A stretch of DNA of 64,000 bases, from NCBI RefSeq assembly GCF_002222615.2, contig NZ_CP022412.2, positions 4,216,001 through 4,280,000 on the forward strand. Direction: 5' to 3'. Made by a program: the position numbers and the translations under genes. The notes below the pieces were generated by a model. The model was not told where the DNA came from. It did no database searches and worked only from the letters and a program-made list of their open reading frames with translations. Positions 63,921-64,000 of this stretch are shown one piece after another. Each line of letters begins with the position of its first letter. Within the stretch, counting starts at the first letter, position 1. Origin of the DNA: Bacteroides caccae (GTDB lineage: Bacteria > Bacteroidota > Bacteroidia > Bacteroidales > Bacteroidaceae).

Positions 63921-64000
63921 GTCAGACATCTGTTATGCCGCTTTTAGGCGGCAAAGGTACCGGATTACCCCGTATTCGTGTCAAGGCAGCCCTGCGGGCC

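Overview
The window is a Bacteroides chromosome segment, most likely from the B. thetaiotaomicron/ovatus/xylanisolvens group. The signs are SusC/SusD pairs, hybrid two-component regulators, an ECF sigma/FecR pair, many lipoprotein glycoside hydrolases, TAnnTTTG-type -7 boxes and a DUF3945/DUF4099/topoisomerase cluster typical of Bacteroidales conjugative elements. No database search was possible; family names come from motif and sequence recognition.

Left part (1-16.1 kb). A hybrid two-component sensor runs off the left edge on the minus strand. Divergent from it is polysaccharide utilisation locus 1 (PUL1): ECF sigma factor, FecR anti-sigma, STN-domain SusC, SusD, a SusE-like/FISUMP lipoprotein and two tandem paralogous TIM-barrel-like lipoproteins. 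A convergent GH92 alpha-mannosidase gene follows. The FecR-susC gap holds a strong minus-strand terminator and -7 box, suggesting a cis-antisense small RNA. The junction with GH92 carries four hairpins at an exact 22-bp period.

Core part (16.3-21.3 kb). sppA, lpxK, purine nucleoside phosphorylase and thiL form a tight housekeeping cluster, followed by a terminator and tRNA-Phe(GAA) with its own promoter and terminator.

Broken mobile genes (21.3-23.7 kb). Next to the tRNA lie paired inverted CGGTGG repeats, a tyrosine recombinase split by an in-frame TAG, a decayed IS982-like element and a MITE-like inverted-repeat element.

PUL2 (23.8-59.4 kb, mostly minus strand). In transcription order: HTCS regulator, then a DUF6078-type gene on the opposite strand, an outer-membrane beta-barrel/TonB-receptor-like protein, a large lipoprotein, SusC-SusD, SusC-SusD, a clan GH-N (GH28-like) enzyme, GH20, a second GH-N enzyme, GH3, GH20, three decayed genes (GH2, an unrecognised fragment, GH3), an intact GH3, and a calcineurin-like phosphoesterase fused to a PQQ propeller. 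A 59-bp element repeated at the same distance upstream of the barrel gene and of the long operon suggests joint control, plausibly by the HTCS. The enzyme set points to a glycan containing beta-HexNAc and perhaps uronic acid; the substrate is not readable from sequence.

Right end (59.9-64 kb). A distinctly more GC-rich module encodes a DUF4099/DUF3945-repeat protein, a stand-alone DUF4099-like protein and a type IA topoisomerase III, as found on Bacteroidales integrative conjugative elements. PUL2 therefore lies between a tRNA with a dead integrase and ICE-type genes, which raises the possibility that it arrived as an island.
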